From Microcaldota archaeon (GTDB lineage: Archaea; Micrarchaeota; Micrarchaeia; Micrarchaeales; CABMGC01), in NCBI GenBank assembly GCA_021828295.1, contig JAKASF010000005.1:1-41811 (forward strand): a stretch of 41,811 bases of DNA, given 5' to 3'. Numbering within the stretch: position 1 is the stretch's first letter; every line of letters starts with the position of its first letter. The position numbers and the translations under genes are program-made. Below, piece after piece: positions 30,675 to 37,205 of this stretch. Under the pieces are notes generated by a model. That model saw only the letters and a list, made by a program, of their open reading frames with translations, ran no database searches and was not told the origin of the DNA.

Positions 30675-31696
30675 TGCCCCCTCGCCTGCTTGACCACGAA
30701 GTTGTCGTACTTGGTAGCGTTCCTCATCAGCGCGTTGAACCTGCTCCTCGCCTCTCCCACTCTCAGGCTGACTATGTGCTCGCTCTTCTTGTTTATGATG
30801 TTCAGAGGCGGTATCTTGTAGGCGCGGGAGTCATCAAAGACGAAGCGCTCGTGCTGCTCGACGCTGTCGGCATCGCTCATCAGCATGAAGTTCAGCAGCA
30901 CGCCCTTGTTGCTCAGCTCGTTCTTGAAGTCGGTGTAGTTGTCGTTGAACTTGGCGTCGAACATCTCCTTCGACGAGAGTATCTCAAGCTTCTGGATATT
31001 AGCCAGGTTCGTCTCCAGCAGCCTGTGCAGGTTGGATATTGCCGAGGAGTTGAAGTGCTTGTCCACTATGCGGACGTCGCCCTGCAGCTTGGAGAAGATG
31101 GTATCGCGCAGGTTGAGCAGGTTCGTATAGGGAGAGCCGGGCTCTATGCGCATTCCGGCGCTTGTCCTTGAGGCGCCGGGGCTCTTGGTGGTTATGGTGA
31201 ACTGCAGGTACGCATCGATTGCTATCGCGGCGCCTATGGCAGCGAACACGGTGACAAAGTAGAAGCTGGAGAGGTAGTTTATCTGGAGGTTGAGCAGGAT
31301 CAGGTAGAAGAGGCCGGCGTATAGGACAGAGAGCGTGATGTGCAGAAGCGTATACCTCTTCGTGACGGGGCCGAACCTCCTGTGCCTCGCCACGTAGATG
31401 ACAAGGGCGGCACCCAGGAGCCCAAACGCTATTAGCGCGAGCAGGTACGTCTCTTGCATCGCAGACTGCAGGTTGCCCACCTGCGCCGCTATCGCGGGAA
31501 CGTTGATCGTGGTGTTTACCGTCTTGTTGGCCAGTCCGACTATCGCAAGCCCGGCCCCATAGTTTATCGCCAGTATCTCCATAACGTAGAGCGAGGCCGC
31601 GGCCATCACAAGCGACGCCAGCCCGAGTAGCATTATCAGGTACTGGTAGGTTTTGCTCGCCTCCTCTGCTTGCTCTGTTGTCATTCTTCCACGCAT
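30671..31696 (-). CDS. Membrane protein with cytosolic C-terminal domain, unknown
   Basis: A 341-residue protein with five or so membrane helices in the first 170 residues (about 20-46, 80-102, 115-135, 140-165), with an outer loop containing N-x-T sequons. A cytosolic domain of about 170 residues follows. It has K-L-E-I-L-S-S-K-E, L-S-N-K-G-V-L-L-N-F-M-L-M-S-D-A-D-S-V and H-E-R-F-V-F-D-D-S-R-A-Y-K-I. The pattern of strand, conserved H-x-R-F-x-x-D-D and following strand vaguely recalls phospholipase-D-like folds without HKD residues, but I would not assign it. It sits 2 bp after DUF763 and overlaps the reductase gene. Confidence 0.65.
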   Translation of the reverse strand: MRGRMTTEQAEEASKTYQYLIMLLGLASLVMAAASLYVMEILAINYGAGLAIVGLANKTVNTTINVPAIAAQVGNLQSAMQETYLLALIAFGLLGAALVIYVARHRRFGPVTKRYTLLHITLSVLYAGLFYLILLNLQINYLSSFYFVTVFAAIGAAIAIDAYLQFTITTKSPGASRTSAGMRIEPGSPYTNLLNLRDTIFSKLQGDVRIVDKHFNSSAISNLHRLLETNLANIQKLEILSSKEMFDAKFNDNYTDFKNELSNKGVLLNFMLMSDADSVEQHERFVFDDSRAYKIPPLNIINKKSEHIVSLRVGEARSRFNALMRNATKYDNFVVKQARGQ

Positions 31697-31698
31697 TG

Positions 31699-32748
31699 CT
31701 AGTTAGTCAGATAGGCGTTCAGCTTCTTCAAGATTCTGTACCTATCCCCCTGCTCAATATTTGCCTTATCGATTATATAATCCATCTCCTTTATGACGGA
31801 ATCGTACGTGCGCCTGTTGACAGGGAATGGTACGCCGTCCTTGCCCCCGAGGTTGTATGCGTACGCGATCGGGTCGCGGTACGCGAGCTCCTTGCCGTAG
31901 ATCAGGCTGGCCACGAACGCCAGCGACCTTATGCTCGACCTTCCGAAGCCCTTGACCAGAAGCAGCTCCCTGTAGTCCTTCGGATCCACATCGCTCGCCT
32001 TCCTTATCGCCTCGACGCCCTTCCTGCTTATGTCTATCTGCGGTATTATGCCGTGCCTGTCCGGGTAGCCTCCGCTCGCTACTCTCTTGTACTCCTCGAG
32101 CGCCGCGGGCATGCCCTGGCGCGCAAATGCATTGGTCTCGGAGGTGAGGTCAAGCGTCTTCTGCCTGAGGTTTGTCTCCAGGCCGCTGTGCGGCTCGTTG
32201 GCTACGTCCTTCTCGTCCACAAGCTCGCTGAACCACTGGAACCTTATTGCCTTGTTGCCCTCGTGCTGCATCGCCTGCTGCACCACTGACCACTTGCCGC
32301 TCCTTGTGAACAGGAATGAATGATGGTATATGCCTATGTTGTCGTAGACCATGCCCGCGTCTATCTTGGCTGCCAGTCTGCTATTCTCAACGAACGTCTC
32401 TGCGCTGGACGAGATTGAGAGCCTGGCCGTGCCCTCGCGTATGTCATCGGGGGTGTTGTTGCCGGCCTTGCCCTTGCCCCCCGCTATGAAGATCTCGCCG
32501 CCATCGTTGAGCGCCTCCTTGAGCGCGCCTATCGTCACGGTCGTCGTGCCGCTGCTGTGCCAGTCGTAGCCTATGGCGCATGCGAGCGCCTGGAACCAGT
32601 CCTTGTCGCTCAGCCTCCTGAGAAGCTCGTCGGCCCCGAACTCGTCTATTATGACGTTTGAGATGCGTTCGCTCAGCTTCACCATGCGTCCGAAGAGCCA
32701 TCTTGGTGCGCGGCCACAGTGAAGGGGCAGCACAGTCGCCGAGTGCAT
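31699..32748 (-). CDS. DUF763 family protein
   Basis: A protein of about 349 residues with the DUF763 signature: A-T-V-L-P-L-H-C-G-R-A-P-R-W-L-F-G-R-M at the start, then D-W-F-Q-A-L-A-C-A-I-G-Y-D-W-H-S-S-G-T-T near 60, and G-F-G-R-S-S-I-R-S-L-A near 280. The last resembles a helix-hairpin-helix found in DNA repair proteins. The family is common in archaea and thermophilic bacteria, and its activity is unknown. ATG 32748 aligns with the usual start; TTG 32766 would add six residues. Gene two of an operon led by the beta-CASP nuclease. Confidence 0.85.
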   Translation of the reverse strand: MHSATVLPLHCGRAPRWLFGRMVKLSERISNVIIDEFGADELLRRLSDKDWFQALACAIGYDWHSSGTTTVTIGALKEALNDGGEIFIAGGKGKAGNNTPDDIREGTARLSISSSAETFVENSRLAAKIDAGMVYDNIGIYHHSFLFTRSGKWSVVQQAMQHEGNKAIRFQWFSELVDEKDVANEPHSGLETNLRQKTLDLTSETNAFARQGMPAALEEYKRVASGGYPDRHGIIPQIDISRKGVEAIRKASDVDPKDYRELLLVKGFGRSSIRSLAFVASLIYGKELAYRDPIAYAYNLGGKDGVPFPVNRRTYDSVIKEMDYIIDKANIEQGDRYRILKKLNAYLTN

Positions 32749-32768
32749 GATGCTATTTGCTGCCAAAA

Positions 32769-33716
32769 CTAGATATGGTTTAGCATCAGCGCGTTGACCT
32801 CAGAGGTGTAGCCCAGCGGCCTTGCGTCGTACCCCCGCGCAGCTAGATGCTTGGCGAAGAGCCGGGCGTTGGAACCAAAAGTGAACACTATCTTCGCGCC
32901 GCAGACATTGATGTAGTCTACCGCCTGGCTGAAATCGGCGTGGTCGCTGAGGTTGAACTGCACGTCCGTCTCGAACCTGAAGATCTTGGACCAGCCGGAG
33001 GCGACGGCGGTGTATACCCGCTTCACGCTCTTTGCCCTTATCGCCTCGCACGTGGCCTCGAGCCGCGACTGGCCCACTATGGATATGGGGCTGCTCTCGG
33101 GATGGTCCAGCACCGCGTACTCCAGATGCGCTCCGTGCTTATTGTAAACTTCGTTCACAACCGCGATCTTCTCGTCTACAGCGGGTATCATGCCGCCGTC
33201 GTTTAGTATCTTCACGAGCTCCTGGGCCCTCCCCATCGTATACGCGCCGAAGACCACGTGGCCTCGCTCGGTCTTCTTCCTAGCGTAGAACTGTATCGCG
33301 TCTATGACCTCGCCCTTCTCGTCGAACTTTACATCCGGGTAAGGGTAGGTGGAATCCACTATGAGAACATCGGTCTGCTTGGGCTCCAGCTTCTCAGCAA
33401 GAACCGGCTCGTCCATCTGGTAGTCGCCGCTATATAGTACAGAGTATCCGTACAGGTCGTTCTGGACGAAGAGCTGCCTCGAACCCAGCATGTGGCCCGC
33501 GTTGAGAAGCTCGACGCACTCCGGCTCCTCTATTAGCTCCATGCTGATGTTGCTCCTGCTCTCTACGAGGTCCTTTGTTATCTCGCTGGCCAGCGCCCTC
33601 TTGTTCTTCCTCAATCCGGAGATGTGGTCCGTGTGCGCATGCGATACGAAGTTGACGTTCGCCTCGTCGTCCTTCGAGTCGAGCGATATTTTGTATTCGC
33701 CCAGAGAGATAGCCAA
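32769..33716 (-). CDS. Beta-CASP metallo-beta-lactamase exonuclease (CPSF/SNM1-like)
   Basis: A 315-residue metal-dependent nuclease. Motifs are H-A-H-T-D-H near residue 26, the G-H-M-L-G-S strand near 74, the Y-S-G-D-Y acidic motif near 95, and L-S-D-H-A-D-F near 254 from the beta-CASP/last histidine region. This is the fold of mRNA 3'-end processing and DNA-crosslink exonucleases; whether RNA or DNA is the substrate is unclear. No KH domain is attached, so it is a short form. The start is TTG; a stop codon lies just upstream in frame. First gene of a four-gene operon. Confidence 0.87.
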   Translation of the reverse strand: MAISLGEYKISLDSKDDEANVNFVSHAHTDHISGLRKNKRALASEITKDLVESRSNISMELIEEPECVELLNAGHMLGSRQLFVQNDLYGYSVLYSGDYQMDEPVLAEKLEPKQTDVLIVDSTYPYPDVKFDEKGEVIDAIQFYARKKTERGHVVFGAYTMGRAQELVKILNDGGMIPAVDEKIAVVNEVYNKHGAHLEYAVLDHPESSPISIVGQSRLEATCEAIRAKSVKRVYTAVASGWSKIFRFETDVQFNLSDHADFSQAVDYINVCGAKIVFTFGSNARLFAKHLAARGYDARPLGYTSEVNALMLNHI

Positions 33717-33747
33717 TCAAGTCGCCAAGCTCTTAACGCATATCAAT

Positions 33748-33756
33748 AATTAAATA
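33748..33756. promoter_or_regulatory. TATA-like box between the nuclease and thioredoxin reductase genes
   Basis: aattaaata is centred about 36 bp from the minus-strand TTG (33716) and 34 bp from the plus-strand ATG (33786). It is the only clear AT box in the gap, and each side would get a leader of about 10 nt. Confidence 0.45.
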
Positions 33757-33785
33757 CTTCGCCTGCGTAACTACTAGTGCTACTT

Positions 33786-34712
33786 ATGACGGAGAAAGTG
33801 ATAATCATAGGCTCGGGTCCAGCCGGGCTCTCCGCAGCCATATACACTGCGAGAGAGGGCTTCAACCCGTTGGTGATAAGCGGATACAGCGGAGGCGGGC
33901 AGCTCATACTGACAACGCTAGTGGAGAACATACCTGGCTTCCCAGATGGCATCATGGGTCCCGAGTACATGCAGATGCTCATAAAGCAGGCGAAGAGGTT
34001 CGGAGCAAGGATGGTGGACAGGGACGTGACCGCAGTCGACCTCAAATCGAAGCCGATAAAGGTGACGGTTGAGGACCAGGTCTACGAGACAGATACGCTG
34101 ATCATAGCAACAGGGGCCAATGCCAAGTACCTTGGGCTTCCATCGGAGAAGAAGTTCATGGGAAGGGGGGTATCTAGCTGCGCCACGTGCGACGCCGCCT
34201 TCTTCAAAGGAAAGAAGGTCGTGGTAGTTGGCGGCGGCGACACCGCGATGGAGGACTCACTCTTCCTGACCAGGTTCGCCTCCGAAGTCAGCATTGTGCA
34301 CAGGCGCGACTCCTTCAGGGCTAGCAAGATCATGCAGGAGCGGGTGATGTCGAACCCGAAGATAAAGGTAGTATGGAACACGACCGTCGATGAGATAAAG
34401 GGAGACAAGGTCGTGAGCTCTGTTGTGCTCAAGGACGTCGCTACCGGCCAGACGCGCGAGATGCCCATAGATGGGGTATTCCTCGCGATAGGCTACGAGC
34501 CGAACACGAAGCTGTTCAAGGGCCAGTTGCAGATGGACGAGCTGGGCTACCTCGTGACCAAGGATGAGGTCAAGACAGAAGTTGAGGGCGTGTACGTCGC
34601 TGGCGACGTCGCAGACAGGACGTACAGGCAGGCGGGCACCGCTGCAGGCAGCGGGATAAAGGCGGCTCTCTGCGTAAGGGCGTTCATGCAGGAGATGGAA
34701 GCAAAGCGCTAA
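33786..34712 (+). CDS. trxB: Thioredoxin reductase (thioredoxin-disulfide reductase)
   Basis: An FAD/NAD(P)-linked flavoprotein of about 308 residues that reduces thioredoxin or a similar disulfide carrier. FAD binding: V-I-I-I-G-S-G-P-A-G-L-S; active-site disulfide C-A-T-C near residues 132-135; NAD(P) site V-V-V-V-G-G-G-D-T-A-M-E-D; second FAD motif G-V-Y-V-A-G-D-V near 275. The frame is open from a GTG at 33777, but the ATG at 33786 gives the normal N-terminus. Its last four bases overlap the stop of the convergent polymerase gene. Confidence 0.94.
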   Translation: MTEKVIIIGSGPAGLSAAIYTAREGFNPLVISGYSGGGQLILTTLVENIPGFPDGIMGPEYMQMLIKQAKRFGARMVDRDVTAVDLKSKPIKVTVEDQVYETDTLIIATGANAKYLGLPSEKKFMGRGVSSCATCDAAFFKGKKVVVVGGGDTAMEDSLFLTRFASEVSIVHRRDSFRASKIMQERVMSNPKIKVVWNTTVDEIKGDKVVSSVVLKDVATGQTREMPIDGVFLAIGYEPNTKLFKGQLQMDELGYLVTKDEVKTEVEGVYVAGDVADRTYRQAGTAAGSGIKAALCVRAFMQEMEAKR

Positions 34713-35779
34713 GCGTATTCGGTCATGCGCTTCTGGCCCTTGTACTTTGCCAGGTTTGATATCCTCACGCCTATCTTCCTCAGCTCCTCCCCCTTCTCCA
34801 TGTACTTGTCGAAGAGCTGCGTCGCCACCTGCGCTATCTCATCCGTATCCACGGACCTGTGCGTGAGGCTGCGGCTCCTGAGATTCTCCTCGAAGTCCGA
34901 GTAGCGCAGCTTTATCGTGACCACCTTGTATGCGAACCCCTGCTTCTTCAGGTCCTCCCCCACTTCCTTCGACATGTCGCCTATCGCCTTGACTATCTCG
35001 TGCCTGTCGCTCGTGTCCCTGCCGAAAGTCCGCTCCCTGCTTATCGACTTGACCTCCCAGTTCTCCTGCACATCGCTGTCGTCTATGCCGTTGGCGGAGT
35101 TGTGCAGCTCTGCACCGTAGCTCTTGAAGCGCTCGACAAGCACGACCGGGTTGGCCTTCGCCAGGTCGCCTATCGTACGGTATCCGAACTCCTCGAGCAT
35201 CCTGCTCGTCTTCCTGCCCACTCCGTAGAGCTCGCCCACCGGCTTCTTGGCAAGGAACACGGCAGCGTCTTCCTCCTTCACCACCTTTATCCCATCTGGC
35301 TTTGCGCCCTCGCTCGCCATCTTCGCCATGAGCTTGTTCACGCTTATGCCTATCGAGCACGGCAGGCCTATCTTCTCCCTTATCTCCTTCTTCAGGCCCT
35401 TCATCAGTTCGAGCGCTTCGTCATAACCGCTTGCCATCTTCGAGATATCTATGAATGCCTCGTCTATGCTCACCTGCTCGAACTTGTCCGCATAGGTCTT
35501 GACCAGGGCCATAACCTTTGCAGACATCTCCTCGTAATATTCGAAGTCCTGGGGGACGTAGGCAAGGTCCTTCTTGATTCTGTACGCCATAGAGATGGGC
35601 ATGCCGCTCCTTATGCCGAACTTCCTGGCCGCGTAGCTGGCGGTCATCACGACGCCACGCCCGCCCTCGCGCTTTGGATCCGAGCCAACGACGGCAGGCT
35701 TGCCGCGTATCTCCCTATGCCTCAGCTCCTCGCATGCGACGAAGAAGTAGTCCATGTCTATTAGCGCTATAAGCCTCAT
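34709..35779 (-). CDS. dinB: Y-family DNA polymerase (Dpo4/DinB-like)
   Basis: A 356-residue translesion polymerase. The catalytic acids are in L-I-D-M-D-Y-F-F (residues 6-13; Phe13 is the likely steric gate) and S-I-D-E-A-F-I-D-I (near 104). The thumb has the helix-hairpin-helix L-Y-G-V-G-R-K-T, and the little-finger domain runs from about 240. The C-terminus ends in K-R-M-T-E-Y-A without the hydrophobic PCNA-binding motif seen at the end of most archaeal Dpo4. The start is preceded by ggagg inside the end of AMMECR1 and overlaps it by 4 bp, so translation is coupled. Confidence 0.93.
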   Translation of the reverse strand: MRLIALIDMDYFFVACEELRHREIRGKPAVVGSDPKREGGRGVVMTASYAARKFGIRSGMPISMAYRIKKDLAYVPQDFEYYEEMSAKVMALVKTYADKFEQVSIDEAFIDISKMASGYDEALELMKGLKKEIREKIGLPCSIGISVNKLMAKMASEGAKPDGIKVVKEEDAAVFLAKKPVGELYGVGRKTSRMLEEFGYRTIGDLAKANPVVLVERFKSYGAELHNSANGIDDSDVQENWEVKSISRERTFGRDTSDRHEIVKAIGDMSKEVGEDLKKQGFAYKVVTIKLRYSDFEENLRSRSLTHRSVDTDEIAQVATQLFDKYMEKGEELRKIGVRISNLAKYKGQKRMTEYA

Positions 35780-36393
35780 AGCTCCTCCAGGTTGGCTTCC
35801 TCAACATCCCCGCGGGGTTCCTTCTCCCGGAAGACCTGGCTTGAGAACTTGTACAGCGAGGCCGTGCCGTGTGTCCACGTGTGCTCCGGCAGGCCGGCCT
35901 TTATGCAGACCTCGTCGAGGAAGCGGGGAACGCTCCAGTGCTCCTCCACGGGCACTATTGGCAGCAGAAGGCCCTTGTGGTATCCATACTCGATCACCAG
36001 ACCGTCGCGGCCCACCTTCACCTGTTTCTTTATCTGCTCCGCGCTGCCCTCTACCTTCTCCAGCTTTGAGAGCACGCTTATCTCGAGTACGGTATGCTCG
36101 AACTCCAGGTGCGAGACGGGAACGAAACGTGGATCCTCTGCCGCTGCCGCTACCGCCGCCTCCACTATCAGCTTCTTTATCTCCCCTATCCCCTCGGGAA
36201 AACCTATGCAGCCGCGCAGGGTCCTCGTGGGGTAGTGGTAGATGGTCACGAAGACGCCGTGCTTCTGCGTGAACCCCTGCAGCGTACGCTCCACAGCCTC
36301 GCTCCTGAACTCCTTGGTGGTGATGTATAGCTCTACCGCGTGCCTCGCGGCCTTTACGAGCCTTGTCCCCTCCTCGAGAGAATACGCCTTCAT
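35776..36393 (-). CDS. AMMECR1-domain protein
   Basis: A 205-residue protein of the AMMECR1 family, conserved from archaea to human. The family hallmark L-R-G-C-I-G-F-P-E (near 55-63) is present, followed by A-A-A-E-D-P-R-F and L-E-I-S-V-L-S. The biochemical role is unknown; the LRGCIG segment suggests a catalytic or binding surface. The frame is open 80 codons further upstream, but that would run into the divergent gene; ATG 36393 gives the usual length. It is translated with the Y-family polymerase that follows. The AT-rich box at 36431-36439 lies 42 bp upstream. Confidence 0.9.
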   Translation of the reverse strand: MKAYSLEEGTRLVKAARHAVELYITTKEFRSEAVERTLQGFTQKHGVFVTIYHYPTRTLRGCIGFPEGIGEIKKLIVEAAVAAAAEDPRFVPVSHLEFEHTVLEISVLSKLEKVEGSAEQIKKQVKVGRDGLVIEYGYHKGLLLPIVPVEEHWSVPRFLDEVCIKAGLPEHTWTHGTASLYKFSSQVFREKEPRGDVEEANLEEL

Positions 36394-36486
36394 GCCAATA
36401 CCAAAAACAGCAAGCGATAATGGCAGTTGAAAATATTTAATACCATTTGCGTCTAATAGCTCTAACCGATAACGCAGACTGATACG

Positions 36487-37155
36487 ATGGACAAGCTCGT
36501 TCTGTTCGATGTGAAGGATACGCTGACTAGGGACACGAAGGACATAAGCGAGTACGTGCAGGAGTCGATAAGGAACATATACGGCATACTCGTCGACGTC
36601 GACCTCTCGAAGTACGAGGGCACGACGGCGCAAGAGACCGCGGAGGCCATCCTAACGGAGAACGGGATGCCCAAGGAAGAGATAGAGGGCAAGCTGGTCA
36701 GGTATACCGAAGATCTATTCTACTCATACTACAATGTCGCGGGGCACGACAGGCAGCTGGCAGTCGAGGGGGCGAAGGAGCTTCTCGACGAGTTCACCAA
36801 AGAGGGAGCACTGATAGGGATGGCGACCGGGGAGGCGGAGAAGGTGGCAAGGTTCAGGCTGGAGAAGACAGGCCTGCTCGCCTATTTCAAGTTCGGCGCT
36901 TTCGGCAACGAGGCAAAGAGCGCTGAGGGGATAGTGGCCAAGGCCATAGACAAAGCGAAAACGAGCTTCTCGTTCTCCGGGAAGGCGGTGCTGATCTCAT
37001 GCCACCCCAACTTGATAAGAGCTGCAAAAGCAAACGGCGTTACCCCCGTAGCCGTTGCCAGCGGGAAGTCCGCACAGGACGAGCTCTCGGGAGCCGGAGC
37101 GGCACTGGTGACCGACCTTAAAAACAGGGCCGGGATAAGGAAGCTCCTGCAGTGA
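36487..37155 (+). CDS. HAD-superfamily protein with altered catalytic motifs
   Basis: A 222-residue HAD-like protein with a helical cap (about 15-85). Motif I is F-D-V-K-D-T-L: the nucleophile Asp8 is kept but the second acid (Asp+2) is Lys10. Motif II is A-T-G-E (threonine kept). Motif III, normally G-D-S-x-x-D, reads I-S-C-H-P-N-L and lacks the acid that holds Mg. The fold is clear from the C-terminal A-A-K-A-N-G-V-T-P-V and V-T-D-L-K-N. Phosphatase activity is doubtful; a binding role or unusual chemistry is possible. ATG follows a ctgata motif by 2 nt. Confidence 0.75.
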   Translation: MDKLVLFDVKDTLTRDTKDISEYVQESIRNIYGILVDVDLSKYEGTTAQETAEAILTENGMPKEEIEGKLVRYTEDLFYSYYNVAGHDRQLAVEGAKELLDEFTKEGALIGMATGEAEKVARFRLEKTGLLAYFKFGAFGNEAKSAEGIVAKAIDKAKTSFSFSGKAVLISCHPNLIRAAKANGVTPVAVASGKSAQDELSGAGAALVTDLKNRAGIRKLLQ

Positions 37156-37161
37156 GACTGG

Positions 37162-37205
37162 TTTAAATACATTTACTTAAGTAAATAAGTATTACTTGAG
37201 TAAAT
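37162..37205 (+). promoter_or_regulatory. Promoter with two tandem palindromic operator sites
   Basis: The TATA box tttaaata is at 37162-37169. A perfect 16-bp palindrome ATTTACTTAAGTAAAT follows at 37171-37186, and a second copy, ATTACTTGAGTAAAT, at 37191-37205. The shared cores TTACTTAAGTAA and TTACTTGAGTAA are 19 bp apart, close to two helical turns. They cover the region from the TATA box to the ATG at 37204, so a bound dimer at each would block transcription of the HerA-like gene. Confidence 0.7.

Noticed and set aside
36394-36633. 80-codon upstream extension of AMMECR1
   Set aside because: It runs antisense through the divergent HAD gene and passes its promoter; the family starts at the ATG at 36393.
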